Shown one piece after another: positions 27,632 through 36,299 of a DNA stretch of 64,000 bases. Each line of letters starts with the position of its first letter. Within the stretch, counting starts at the first letter, position 1. The stretch comes from Comamonas testosteroni. GTDB taxonomy: Bacteria; Pseudomonadota; Gammaproteobacteria; Burkholderiales; Burkholderiaceae_C. The notes below the pieces were generated by a model that worked only from the letters and a program-made list of their open reading frames with translations, did not search any database and was not told the DNA's origin. Where the stretch lies: contig NZ_AWOR01000110.1 in assembly GCF_000761245.1 (NCBI RefSeq), forward strand, positions 62,001 through 126,000, written 5' to 3'. Position numbers and translations under genes: made by a program.

Positions 27632-30211
27632 ATGTCGCATTTCTCCCGGACCCGGCCCGAGCAGCCGGAACTGCAGCCACACATGCTCCCCCGCTACTGG
27701 CACCCGGGCATGATTGCCCTGGCCGCTGCCATGGCGTTGAGTGCCTGCAACGACAAGGATTCGCCGATCAAGACGGACAGCACACCGCCAGCCTTGGCAC
27801 CAGCCGCCACGCCCGATGCCGCCCAGCCTCAGCCCGCAGCCTATGTGCCACCCGATGCAGACGCGCTCTACCGGATGGTGGCACCGATTGCGCTGTACCC
27901 GGACAAGCTGGTGGCCCAGATCCTGGCCGGTGCCACCTATCCAGACCAGATCAGCGCCGCCGAAACCTGGCTGGGGCAAAACCCCGGCCTGCAGAGGACG
28001 GCGCTGAGCAATGCCGTCAACGCCCAGAACTGGGACCCGTCGGTCAAATCTTTGACCCAGTTTCCCAATGTGCTGGAACAGATGGCCTCCAATCTGCCCT
28101 GGACCACGGCGCTGGGCAAGGCCTATTACAACGCTCCCTCGGATGTGATGAACGCCATACAGGTCATGCGCAATCGGGCCTACAAGGCCGGCACGCTCAA
28201 GACCTCCGGTCAGCTCAAGGTCAACCTGGCCTCCACGCCAGCCGCCGTGGCCTATACGCCTGGAGCCGTAGTCACACCGCTGCCCGAGCCGGTCATAGAG
28301 CCACCGGAGCAGTTCATTGAAATTAGCCCTTCCCAGGTGGATACGGTCTACGTTCCCCAGTACAACCCGGCTGCGGTCTACGGTCAGCCGCTGCCCGTAT
28401 ATGGCGGCTACCGCTATGTGGAGGTGCCGCCTCCGGCTCCCGTGGCCGGCGTGCCCGTGATGGCCGGCCTGCTGGGCTTCGGTGCCGCTATCGTGCTGGC
28501 CGAGTCCAGGGACAGGCATCCGTCCTGGGGCTGGAATGCCTGGAATATGCGCTGGGGCGATCCCGAAAGGCCCTGGCGTCACGGCGAGCGTCCCCCGCCC
28601 CCGCAGGCCCGTCCGGCCGTGGTCTACAACAACACCACCTATATATCGCAGTCGCGAACCGTGGTGCAGAACATCCACCGCACGGACAACACCTACATCA
28701 ACAACATCCATGAAAATGCCGCAGGCGAGCGACGGGGGCCAAGCGGGCAGCCTCAGGCTGCAGGCGTCTTTGCTGCGCCGGGCACGATGGCGGCGGGCGC
28801 AGCCGCGAGCGCTGCCGTCGGTGCCGCCGCCGTGGCAGCCAGTGGCCATGCCCTGAACCAGCGCCAGCCAGCACCGAGTCCCCTGGCGACACAGCCGCAG
28901 GGGCTGCCGGACTTTGCCCAGGGGAGCAACCGGGCTCCGGGCCTGCCGCGCGCGCCCAATGGTCATGCCCTTCTGCAGCCGCAAGACCCGCATGATCGCT
29001 CCAGCAGCCCCGGGGCCCATCCACCGCAGACACCGCAGACACCGCAGATGCAGGCCGCCATGACGGAGAAGACCTTGCAGCCACGCGCGCAGGAGCCAAT
29101 CCAGCGCCAGCAAGCAATGCAGCAGCAGATGCAACAGCGGCACACCCAGTTGCAACAGATGCAACAACAGCACGCCCAGGAGCTGGCCCAGCGCCAGCAG
29201 CCAATCCCGAAGGCCCGCGAACAACAGGAGCGCCAGCAGCAGACCCAGATGCAGCAGCAACAGCAACAGCAGCGCGCCCAGGAGCAGGCCCAACGCCAGC
29301 AGCAAATGCAGCAGCAAGTTCGTGAACAGCAAGAGCATCGGCAGCAAGCCCAAATGCAGCAGATGCAACAGCAGCTGGCCCAGGAGCAGGCCCAGCGCCA
29401 ACAGCAAATGCAGCAAGAGCGCCAGCAGCAAGAGCATCGGCAGCAAGCCCAAATGCAGCAGATGCAACAGCAGCGGGCCCAGGAGCAGGCCCAACGTCAG
29501 CAGCAAATGCAGCAGCAAGTTCGTGAACAGCAAGAGCATCGGCAGCAAGCCCAGATGCAGCAGATGCAACAGCAACGCACCCAGGAGCAGGCCCAACGCC
29601 AGCAGCAAATGCAGCAGCAAGTTCGTGAACAGCAAGAGCATCGGCAGCAAGCCCAAATGCAGCAGATGCAACAGCAGCTGGCCCAGGAGCAGGCCCAGCG
29701 CCAACAGCAAATGCAGCAAGAGCGCCAGCAGCAAGAGCATCGGCAGCAAGCCCAAATGCAGCAGATGCAACAGCAGCGGGCCCAGGAGCAGGCCCAGCGC
29801 CAACAGCAAATGCAGCAAGAGCGCCAGCAGCAAGAGCATCGGCAGCAAGCCCAAATGCAGCAGATGCAACAGCAGCGGGCCCAGGAGCAGGCCCAACGTC
29901 AGCAGCAAATGCAGCAGCAAGTTCGTGAACAGCAAGAGCATCGGCAGCAAGCCCAGATGCAGCAGATGCAACAGCAACGCACCCAGGAGCAGGCCCAACG
30001 CCAGCAGCAAATGCAGCAGCAAGTTCGTGAACAGCAAGAGCATCGGCAGCAAGCCCAAATGCAGCAGATGCAACAGCAGCGCGCCCAGGAGCAGGCCCAA
30101 CGCCAGCAGCAGGCCCAGATGCAGGCTCAACATCACCAGGCCGAGCAGCAGGCCCGCATGCAGGCAGCGCGCGCCGAGGGCCGCACGCGCGGGGACCGCG
30201 AGCACCGCTGA
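27632..30211 (+). CDS. DUF3300 lipoprotein with large Gln-rich tandem repeat tail
   Basis: 859 residues from ATG 27632 (AAGGAACGTCAG upstream). A signal with lipobox-like AMALSAC is followed by the DUF3300 domain (about 70-260: LYRMVAPIALYPDKLVAQILAG, VMNAIQVMRNRAYKAGTL, VDTVYVPQYNPAAVYG). Then come a Gly/Ala TM-like hairpin (MAGLLGFGAAIVLAE), a Pro/Ala linker, and from about residue 480 a Gln/Met/Arg/Glu-rich coil. That coil includes eight tandem 33/34-residue units and ends basic. DUF3300 has no known function. The tail probably forms a long helix (inference). Confidence 0.8.
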   Translation: MSHFSRTRPEQPELQPHMLPRYWHPGMIALAAAMALSACNDKDSPIKTDSTPPALAPAATPDAAQPQPAAYVPPDADALYRMVAPIALYPDKLVAQILAGATYPDQISAAETWLGQNPGLQRTALSNAVNAQNWDPSVKSLTQFPNVLEQMASNLPWTTALGKAYYNAPSDVMNAIQVMRNRAYKAGTLKTSGQLKVNLASTPAAVAYTPGAVVTPLPEPVIEPPEQFIEISPSQVDTVYVPQYNPAAVYGQPLPVYGGYRYVEVPPPAPVAGVPVMAGLLGFGAAIVLAESRDRHPSWGWNAWNMRWGDPERPWRHGERPPPPQARPAVVYNNTTYISQSRTVVQNIHRTDNTYINNIHENAAGERRGPSGQPQAAGVFAAPGTMAAGAAASAAVGAAAVAASGHALNQRQPAPSPLATQPQGLPDFAQGSNRAPGLPRAPNGHALLQPQDPHDRSSSPGAHPPQTPQTPQMQAAMTEKTLQPRAQEPIQRQQAMQQQMQQRHTQLQQMQQQHAQELAQRQQPIPKAREQQERQQQTQMQQQQQQQRAQEQAQRQQQMQQQVREQQEHRQQAQMQQMQQQLAQEQAQRQQQMQQERQQQEHRQQAQMQQMQQQRAQEQAQRQQQMQQQVREQQEHRQQAQMQQMQQQRTQEQAQRQQQMQQQVREQQEHRQQAQMQQMQQQLAQEQAQRQQQMQQERQQQEHRQQAQMQQMQQQRAQEQAQRQQQMQQERQQQEHRQQAQMQQMQQQRAQEQAQRQQQMQQQVREQQEHRQQAQMQQMQQQRTQEQAQRQQQMQQQVREQQEHRQQAQMQQMQQQRAQEQAQRQQQAQMQAQHHQAEQQARMQAARAEGRTRGDREHR
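29276..30082 (+). repeat. Eight tandem 99/102-bp coding repeats in the DUF3300 gene
   Basis: Eight full units begin with AQEQAQRQQQMQQ (or TQEQ) and end in QMQQMQQQ plus L or R; a ninth is cut after 10 residues. Two versions exist: a 34-residue form with QVREQQEHR (units 1, 3, 4, 7, 8) and a 33-residue form with ERQQQEHR (units 2, 5, 6). The version order suggests duplication of multi-unit blocks. Units are nearly identical in DNA, so array length should vary between strains. Confidence 0.9.
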
Positions 30212-30234
30212 AACGCCGCTGGTCCTCATGCCAG

Positions 30235-30255
30235 GCCGCCTGTCACGCAGGCGGC
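30235..30255. other. Hairpin after the DUF3300 gene
   Basis: GCCGCCTG/CAGGCGGC stem with a 5-nt loop, 23 nt after the stop codon. No T-run, so a weak or Rho-assisted terminator at best. Confidence 0.45.
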
Positions 30256-30329
30256 TTGTGAGCGCGCGGCCTGCGCGGCTGTATAAACAAGGCCACGCGT
30301 TTTTGCGCCACTCACTGCAGCAGGTCTTC

Positions 30330-30956
30330 ATGTACAACCCCAGCCATTTCAAGGTCAACGACCCCACCACCGTGCATGCACTGATCCAGGCTCACCCGCT
30401 GGGTTGCCTGGTCACCCAGTCCGACGCGGGACTGGATGCCAATCACCTGCCTTTCGAGTTGCTGCAAGACGAGGATGGCTTGCTGCGCCTGATCGCCCAC
30501 GTGGCGCGCGCCAATCCTGTGTGGCAGCAGATCCGGGAAGATAGCTCCGTGCTGGTGATCTTCCGTGCCGAGCAGGCCTATATCTCTCCCAGCTGGTATC
30601 CCAGCAAGCACGAGAACCATGAGCAGGTACCGACCTGGAACTACCGTGTGGTCCATGCCCATGGCCGCATCAGCGTTCGCGACGATGAAAAGTTCGTGCG
30701 CGGCGTGGTGGGCCGGCTCACCCGCCGCCATGAGGCCAGCAACAATGCCCAGGCCCCATGGAAGATGAGCGACGCTCCGCCCGACTATCTGCAGCGCATG
30801 CTCGACGCCATCGTGGGTCTGGAGATTACCGTCGACCGCCTGGAAGCCAAGTTCAAGCTGAGCCAGAACAAGCAGCAACGCGACCGGCTCGGTGCGGTCC
30901 AGGCCCTTGAGCAGCTGGGACAGCTGGATCTGGCCCGGAGCATGCGCCAGCCCTGA
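30330..30956 (+). CDS. FMN-binding PaiB-family protein
   Basis: 208 residues. The split-barrel PaiB/FMN-binding fold is shown by MYNPSHFKVND, HPLGCLVTQSDAGLDANHLPFEL, AYISPSWYPSKHENHEQVPTWNY and the C-terminal EAKFKLSQNKQQRDR. Annotated in many genomes as an FMN-binding negative transcriptional regulator after Bacillus PaiB, but an enzymatic flavin role is equally possible. Likely monocistronic. Confidence 0.88.
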   Translation: MYNPSHFKVNDPTTVHALIQAHPLGCLVTQSDAGLDANHLPFELLQDEDGLLRLIAHVARANPVWQQIREDSSVLVIFRAEQAYISPSWYPSKHENHEQVPTWNYRVVHAHGRISVRDDEKFVRGVVGRLTRRHEASNNAQAPWKMSDAPPDYLQRMLDAIVGLEITVDRLEAKFKLSQNKQQRDRLGAVQALEQLGQLDLARSMRQP

Positions 30957-30979
30957 TCACCGCAACCTGTCTTCAAGGC

Positions 30980-31045
30980 ATAGGCAGCGCAAAGCTCCCA
31001 TCCCTGTATCGCCTTTAGCTCCGCTATCGATAGCAATACAGCACA
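30980..31045. repeat. GCTATC-type interspersed segment
   Basis: Contains GGCAGCGCAAAGCTCCCATC and CGCTATCGATAGCAATA; the latter holds the palindrome GCTATCGATAGC. It lies just upstream of the M23 peptidase gene and shares words with the other segments of this family. Confidence 0.4.
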
Positions 31046-31070
31046 ATGCCTGCACAACCCGATAAGCACC

Positions 31071-31952
31071 ATGCCAACCGAAAAACTCACCAGCCTTTCT
31101 CTCCCGCCCGAACGCCGTCGTCTGCTGCAATGGATGGCGCAAACGGCGCTGTTTTCCGCAGCCCCGGCCTGGGCTGCACGCAGCGCCAGCTCGGACAGCG
31201 CGCTCTGGCCGCAGGACAGCAGGGTTCCTGGCGGCGTCGCACGCCTGTCGCTGGGCCCGGCTTCCGCACGTCCCCAGGTCACGGCCGCAGAGGCCGAGGT
31301 TCTGGTGGTGGGCGACATGATCGAATGGACCGCACTCGTGGGCATACCGCTGGCCGCCACACCAGGTGAGCAAAGCGTTGGCGTGAAGGCCGACGGCCGT
31401 TTGCGCACCATGAGCTATACGGTGCGCGACAAACAGTATGTGGAGCAACGCCTCAAAGTCTCGCCCAAGACGGTGGATCTGTCTGCCGAAGACAATGCCC
31501 GTTATGAACGCGAGGCCGCCCACCTGAAGAGCGTGATGGCCACCTTCACCGAGCCGCCGCCTTCCGGCAGCCTGCACATGCGCGTGCCGGTGCCGGGTCG
31601 CCGCTCCAGCAGCTTCGGCCTGCGCCGTGTCTTCAACGGACAGTCGCGCAATCCGCACAGCGGCATGGACATCGCCGCCCCTACGGGCACGCCGGTGCGT
31701 GCACCGCTGCCCGGCAAGGTGATTGATGTGGGCGACTATTTCTTCAACGGCGGCACAGTCTGGCTGGACCATGGCGGCGGCCTGCTCACCATGTACTGCC
31801 ACCTGAGCCAGGTGGACTGCAAGCCGGGCGACCAGTTGCAGACGGGCGATGCGTTTTGCAAGGTCGGAGCCACCGGCCGCGTGACCGGACCCCACCTGCA
31901 CTGGAGCGTGATGCTGAACCGCGCCATGGTGGACCCGGCGCTGTTCATCTGA
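31071..31952 (+). CDS. M23-family metallopeptidase (LytM-type), probably exported
   Basis: 293 residues. The N-terminus PPERRRLLQWMAQTALFSAAPAWA looks like a Tat or Sec signal. The C-terminal M23 domain is intact: NPHSGMDIAAPTGTPV (His, Asp) and GPHLHWSVML (His-x-His). So, unlike the NlpD in this window, it should cut peptidoglycan cross-bridges. An intermediate domain covers about 50-165. Homologues of this layout are annotated as murein DD-endopeptidases in Burkholderiales. Terminator 23 nt downstream. Confidence 0.88.
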   Translation: MPTEKLTSLSLPPERRRLLQWMAQTALFSAAPAWAARSASSDSALWPQDSRVPGGVARLSLGPASARPQVTAAEAEVLVVGDMIEWTALVGIPLAATPGEQSVGVKADGRLRTMSYTVRDKQYVEQRLKVSPKTVDLSAEDNARYEREAAHLKSVMATFTEPPPSGSLHMRVPVPGRRSSSFGLRRVFNGQSRNPHSGMDIAAPTGTPVRAPLPGKVIDVGDYFFNGGTVWLDHGGGLLTMYCHLSQVDCKPGDQLQTGDAFCKVGATGRVTGPHLHWSVMLNRAMVDPALFI

Positions 31953-31975
31953 ACATCTGAACGGATCTCGCCGAC

Positions 31976-32003
31976 AAAAAAGCGGCTTCGCGAGCCGCTT
32001 TTT
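31976..32003. terminator. Bidirectional terminator between M23 and DUF2242 genes
   Basis: AGCGGCT/AGCCGCT stem, 5-nt loop, flanked by a run of As on the left and Ts on the right, so it can act for both convergent genes. Confidence 0.88.
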
Positions 32004-32072
32004 AGTTCTTGCCACCAGATCAGAATCACAAGCGCCCGACCTACCAAGCGCTACAGACCGGTTTGCTCGAAA

Positions 32073-32675
32073 CTATGGTGCATCCTGATCCTGCTTCAGA
32101 TAGTTCTCCACCAGCTCGAAAAAACTGTCGTAGAAGCTGCGTTTGGAAATGGTCTCGCTGCCTACCTTGACCAGCGAATCGTTGCTGGAAGAAAACGGCA
32201 GCGACAGCGACCCCAGAGCGCTCACGCCCACGCTGGCCGAGGTTGCGCTTTTCTTGAGCGAATAGCGATCCTGCAGCGCTGTCGCAAAACCCAGACTGAC
32301 CAGGCCGTCGCTGGTCTGCGGCACGCAGACCACACGGAAATTGATTTCCAGATTGGTCTCCGTATTGGGCTGGAAGTTCTTGCGCCCTTCTATCAGCTCC
32401 TGCGTCCTGGCCGTGGCGATATAACCCTGGCTCAACAAGGCGCGACGCGCGGCCTCGCAAGTCTGTGCCGGTGTCGCATCAAAGCCGCGGGAAAACGTGG
32501 AACTGGAGTCGAAAGTCTCCTGTACCGGCATATGCTGAGGTGCAGTTGCCGAGCATGCCCCCAGCAAACCTGCCAATATGCCCACAGAACCCAGCCGCCC
32601 CCAATTCAGCCCAAACAAAGCAACACCACCTAAGCGCACAGAAACTCCTTGATGCCTGGGCCATAGTTTCTGCAT
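32073..32675 (-). CDS. DUF2242 family lipoprotein
   Basis: 200 residues. A lipobox-like ILAGLLGAC (Cys41) follows a basic, longish N-terminus. The DUF2242 body has ETFDSSSTFSRGFDATPAQTCEAARRALLSQGYIAT, RKNFQPN and the VCVPQTSDGLVSLGFATALQDRYSLKKS segment. Function unknown; members are small outer-envelope lipoproteins in betaproteobacteria. Divergent from the META/DUF4377 gene. Confidence 0.8.
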   Translation of the reverse strand: MQKLWPRHQGVSVRLGGVALFGLNWGRLGSVGILAGLLGACSATAPQHMPVQETFDSSSTFSRGFDATPAQTCEAARRALLSQGYIATARTQELIEGRKNFQPNTETNLEINFRVVCVPQTSDGLVSLGFATALQDRYSLKKSATSASVGVSALGSLSLPFSSSNDSLVKVGSETISKRSFYDSFFELVENYLKQDQDAP

Positions 32676-32903
32676 AGCCCGAACCTTTGAAGCGTAGCAG
32701 CTTGGCGAAGACTAATTTGACGAAGCGCTGTCTAGACGTACGGATTTTTTCGATCTTTACAGGGGCTTCACGCCCGAGCGGCACATCTGATTTCTCCGCC
32801 CGTCCGCGTGCAGCATTTGTTGACACTCTGAGGTTGTCGAAGCGCAAAACAAAAGCAACGTTGGGTTAAGGTCAGATAAAACCCGCAGGGAACTGATATG
32901 GTC

Positions 32904-32918
32904 AACAGAGACTCTGTT
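32904..32918. promoter_or_regulatory. Operator-like 15-bp palindrome upstream of META/DUF4377 gene
   Basis: AACAGAG-A-CTCTGTT, perfect 7-bp arms, centred 58 nt before the ATG at 32969. No regulator was recognised for it. Confidence 0.35.
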
Positions 32919-32968
32919 TCTGCTGACACGGTTTGCCGTATTCCTCTATTTCACCTTAAGGAAACCCT

Positions 32969-33793
32969 ATGAAATTTCGCTGGACCTGGTGCCTTCCCCT
33001 TGTTGCTTCCATGACGCTTGCCGCCTGCGGTACGACAGGCGGCGGCGGTGCAAGCAAGCCCGGCCCTACAGGCCCCGCAGGCGATGCCGCGTCGCTGACT
33101 GCCTACCACTGGAAATTGCAAGAGGCCTTCACGCCAGCTGGCAATGAGGACCAGAGCTGGTTTCTGAGCTCCAGCCAGGCACCTATCGAGCTGGACTTCG
33201 TGGACCAGCGCGTCGTTGTCAAGAATCTGTGCAACGTCATCTCGTCGGCTTACACCGTTGAAGGCCAGCGCATCAATCTGCAGCGCGGCATGAGCACCCT
33301 GCGTGCCTGCAATGACAACCAGCTGATGATGCTGGAGCAGAAGGTTGCACGCATTCTGCCTACGGCCAAGCAGTGGAACGTGCAGCTCGGCGGCTCCACT
33401 ACTGAGCAGCCTCGCCTGACGCTGCAGTTCATTGATGGCACGCGCTGGCAGCTCAACGGCAAGCCCACCGCCCAGACCCAGTATGGCAGCGCACCCGAGC
33501 GCATCTTTCTGGAAGTGGCCCCCGAGCGCAAGGCCTGCAGCCACGGCGTGATCAAGGACTACCAATGCCTGCAGGTGCGTGAAATTCGCTATGGCGACAA
33601 CGGCGTCAAGACCTATACCGGCCAGTGGGAAAACTTCTACAGCGAGATCGAAGGCTACAAGCATGAAGCCGGCGTGAGCAATGTGCTGCGCATCAACCGC
33701 TTCAAGCGCCAGAACGTGCCCGCTGACGCATCGAGCTATGTCTATGTGCTGGACATGGTGGTGTCTTCGGCCATTGCCGACAAGCGTAAATAA
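32969..33793 (+). CDS. META and DUF4377 domain lipoprotein
   Basis: 274 residues. Lipobox LAAC precedes a Gly-rich linker. A META/HslJ-like domain (about 45-155: YHWKLQEAFTPAGNED, IELDFVDQRVVVKNLCNVISSAY) is followed by DUF4377 (about 175-270: ERIFLEVAPERKACSHGVIKDYQCLQVREI, WENFYSEIEGYKHEAGVSNVLRI). HslJ-like proteins are linked to stress or antibiotic tolerance; the molecular role is unknown. Ribosome site AAGGAAACCCT. Own terminator follows. Confidence 0.87.
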   Translation: MKFRWTWCLPLVASMTLAACGTTGGGGASKPGPTGPAGDAASLTAYHWKLQEAFTPAGNEDQSWFLSSSQAPIELDFVDQRVVVKNLCNVISSAYTVEGQRINLQRGMSTLRACNDNQLMMLEQKVARILPTAKQWNVQLGGSTTEQPRLTLQFIDGTRWQLNGKPTAQTQYGSAPERIFLEVAPERKACSHGVIKDYQCLQVREIRYGDNGVKTYTGQWENFYSEIEGYKHEAGVSNVLRINRFKRQNVPADASSYVYVLDMVVSSAIADKRK

Positions 33794-33811
33794 GCAAGAA
33801 CTCTGGCACCG

Positions 33812-33839
33812 AAAAGCCGGCCATGGTGCCGGCTTTTTT
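33812..33839 (+). terminator. Rho-independent terminator of the META/DUF4377 gene
   Basis: AGCCGGC/GCCGGCT stem, short loop, followed by six Ts, 18 nt after the stop. Confidence 0.88.
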
Positions 33840-34104
33840 GCATTCTCATGCGCCGATGTTTCACGCCCCACGCGCATCCGTCACGGTTTGCTGCCGGATG
33901 CGATTTCCGTTTGACCATAGCCACTTAGAGAGCATTGCCTGCACGCAACCGCTCGGCAAGCACGATGGCAGGTTATGCCCAGCGACTGTGGAGCCGCCTG
34001 TGGACAAACCTCGGGAAAACGGGGCAAAGCCGCACTGGTGTTAGCTTTGGCCGCAGCGATCAAAAAATACGCAGCGTCCGGCGGGTCTTTGATGTTTCAC
34101 GGAC
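33840..34104. other. Intergenic stretch without a credible gene
   Basis: About 265 bp between the META gene terminator and the terminator of the MoaF-like gene. Short open frames exist on both strands, but none has a ribosome site or recognisable protein. No repeat or mobile trait seen. Confidence 0.5.
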
Positions 34105-34131
34105 AAAAAACCGACATCGTTCGGATGTCGG
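34105..34131 (-). terminator. Rho-independent terminator of the MoaF-like gene
   Basis: CCGACATC/GATGTCGG perfect 8-bp stem with a 5-nt loop. Read on the minus strand it is followed by six Ts. It lies 83 nt past the stop at 34214. Confidence 0.88.
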
Positions 34132-34213
34132 CAAGAGAGGAAGACACTGACCTCTCACACACTCTTTGCACTGACCCCTGCCCCCGCTGCATGCGGGGCA
34201 GGAGCCGACAGAT

Positions 34214-34561
34214 TCAACGCAGGCGGAAGCGGCCTTCGACAAACATGGAGGAACGATGACCGGTTTCGCACTGGTTGTCGGCATAGGACCAGAAGGCCTG
34301 CACAGTGCCTTTGGCCGAATCGATGACCTGGCTGACCGTGAAGCCGGTTTTCTCGATCCAGTTCAAAAAATGCAGGTGGTCGCTCAGTTGCAGATAGCTG
34401 AGGTTCTCGCAGCCCTCGGAGATATGTCCCTGCGAGTCCACCACGCGCCAGCGCATCTGCCCGCTGGCGGTGTAACGGACATGGGCCTGACTGTCCGGGA
34501 ATTCAATGACTGCTTCGCGGCCCAGAAGAGTTCCTGCGTATTGCATCGAAAGCATGGACAT
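34214..34561 (-). CDS. Small MoaF-like (calycin-type) protein
   Basis: 115 residues with a good AAGGAG site 8 nt before ATG 34561. Alternating beta-strand pattern with MRWRVVDSQGHISEG, LHFLNWIEKTGFTVSQVID and a C-terminal SSMFVEGRFRLR resembles the small MoaF-related beta-barrel proteins. The family call is tentative. No signal peptide or TM segment. Between them, the hairpin at 34177-34202 and the terminator at 34105 close the transcript. Confidence 0.55.
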   Translation of the reverse strand: MSMLSMQYAGTLLGREAVIEFPDSQAHVRYTASGQMRWRVVDSQGHISEGCENLSYLQLSDHLHFLNWIEKTGFTVSQVIDSAKGTVQAFWSYADNQCETGHRSSMFVEGRFRLR

Positions 34562-34789
34562 GATGTCACTCCTTGAGAGAAAGCTTCGCTATTCATAAAG
34601 CCAAGCCGTTTGCGTGAAGCTATGATGAATCCGCGCCGTTTTTTTGCGTGTGGGAAAGTGACTCATGCCTTCGTCGGTAAACATTTTTTGACAAACAAGG
34701 CTTCTCTCCTGCACGGCTTGACGGCCAATCCGCAGCCTGCTTGCCGGATACGAACTGCAGCAGAAGTGAATGCTCATGGCGGCCACAAG

Positions 34790-34820
34790 TTGTGCAAAAA
34801 ACAAGACGATCGCGCATACT
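34790..34820 (+). promoter_or_regulatory. Possible promoter of the MFS transporter gene
   Basis: TTGTGC (34790-34795) and CATACT (34815-34820) with a 19-nt spacer. A transcript starting near 34827 would rule out the long upstream reading frame and favour the TTG start at 34906. The rest of 34562-34905 shows no gene. Confidence 0.35.
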
Positions 34821-34905
34821 CGGCCCTCTGACCTTTCAGGTCGCCGAGGCAGGAAGCCAGCCCAAGCCTTCCCCAGCCTCCCCGGCCGCATTCACGGATC
34901 TCACC

Positions 34906-36201
34906 TTGTCCAGCCCCGTCCCACCCAGCGCCCCCCAGGCATCCACCGTTGCGCCGTTGCGCGACCCCGCTTTTGTCAATTTCGTGCTGGCACGCATGCT
35001 GGCCATGTTTGCCCAGCAGATGCAGGCCGTGGTGGTGGCCTGGCAGGTGTACGACATCACACGCGAGCCGCTGTCTCTGGCCTATGTGGGGCTGGCGCAA
35101 TTCCTGCCCATGGCAGGCCTGCTGATTCCCGCCGGTGATCTCAGCGACCGCATGAGCCGCAAACGCCTGCTCGGCATCAGCTGGCTGGTGGCCGCGGTGT
35201 GCTCGGGACTGCTGTGGCTGCTGGCCGAGAGCGGAGCGCACGATGTGCACTGGATCTACGCCGTGCTGGTGCTGTTTGGCTGCAGCCGGGCGTTCAGCGG
35301 ACCGGCGCTGCAAAGCCTGCTGCCGCAGATCGTTGCCCGCGAGCAGCTGGCCAAGGCCCTGGCCACCAACAGCATGCTGATGCGCATCTCGGCGATTGCC
35401 GCTCCCGTGCTGGGCGGCCTGCTCTATGCACTCGGTGGCGGCGTGCTGACCTATGCGGTCTGCGGCATCGCCCTGATTCTGGGCGCGGTCCTGCTGGGCC
35501 AGGTCCCCGTGCGCTTTGCCAGCCCCAAGATCGGCATCGACGGGCAAACCACCATGTGGCAGCGTTTTGCCGAAGGTCTGCATTTCATGCGCACCCGCCC
35601 CATCATCCTGGGCACCATCTCGCTCGATCTGTTTGCCGTGCTGCTGGGCGGCGTTGTGGCCCTGCTGCCCGTCTATGCGCATGAAGTGCTTCAGGTAGGT
35701 CCGCAGGGCCTGGGCCTGCTGCGCTCCTCCATGGCCGCGGGCGAGGTCTGCATGGGCCTGTGGCTAGCCTCGCGCCCCATCAACCGCCGCGTGGGCAAGG
35801 TGATGTTTGCGGCCGTGGCCGTGTTCGGGCTGGCCAACCTGGTGTTTGCGCTCTCGCACTGGTTTGTGCTGTCCATGCTGGCCTTGGCCGTGGCCGGTGC
35901 AGCCGATATGGTCAGCGTCTATATCCGAGGCGCACTGGTGCAGTTTTCCACACCCGACCATATGCGCGGCCGCGTGAATGCAGTGAACATGCTGTTCATC
36001 GGCTCCTCCAACGAACTCGGCGAGTTCCGCGCGGGCAGTAGTGCCTCCTGGTTCGGCGCGGTTCCCGCCGCCATTCTGGGCAGCCTGTGCACGCTGGGCG
36101 TGGTGGGCGGCTGGATGACGCTGTTCAAGCCACTGCGCGATGTGGACAGGCTAGAGGATGCCGCACGCGTGAGCGGTGTCGCCGACCCCGCAGCCACTTG
36201 A
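34906..36201 (+). CDS. MFS transporter, EntS-like (MFS_3)
   Basis: About 431 residues if the TTG at 34906 is used; no ATG occurs in frame before residue 30 of this version. About 10-12 TM helices. The motif between TM2 and TM3 is GDLSDRMSRKRLL, as in the EntS/MFS_3 group of exporters. Other segments include RAFSGPALQSLLPQIV and IRGALVQFSTPDHMRGRVNAVN, both hallmarks of the group. Substrate unknown; relatives export siderophores. The start is the least certain part. Terminator follows. Confidence 0.85.
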   Translation: MSSPVPPSAPQASTVAPLRDPAFVNFVLARMLAMFAQQMQAVVVAWQVYDITREPLSLAYVGLAQFLPMAGLLIPAGDLSDRMSRKRLLGISWLVAAVCSGLLWLLAESGAHDVHWIYAVLVLFGCSRAFSGPALQSLLPQIVAREQLAKALATNSMLMRISAIAAPVLGGLLYALGGGVLTYAVCGIALILGAVLLGQVPVRFASPKIGIDGQTTMWQRFAEGLHFMRTRPIILGTISLDLFAVLLGGVVALLPVYAHEVLQVGPQGLGLLRSSMAAGEVCMGLWLASRPINRRVGKVMFAAVAVFGLANLVFALSHWFVLSMLALAVAGAADMVSVYIRGALVQFSTPDHMRGRVNAVNMLFIGSSNELGEFRAGSSASWFGAVPAAILGSLCTLGVVGGWMTLFKPLRDVDRLEDAARVSGVADPAAT

Positions 36202-36250
36202 GCATGCCTGCCTGACGATTCATCGATCGGCGCTGCAGCCTGTTCCCGTC

Positions 36251-36284
36251 AAAAAAGCCTCGCCGGTGTTGCGAGGCTTTTTTT
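36251..36284. terminator. Bidirectional terminator between MFS and ddh genes
   Basis: AGCCTCGC/GCGAGGCT stem, 6-nt loop, six As before and seven Ts after. Serves both convergent genes. Confidence 0.92.
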
Positions 36285-36299
36285 CATGGCTGCAGGGGT

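Noticed and set aside
27551-30370. A 939-codon open frame on the minus strand
   Set aside because: It is the mirror of the Gln-rich DUF3300 gene; the repetitive CAG/CAA-rich strand has few stops in antisense. Leu/His-rich product, no family, and the plus strand has a real domain.
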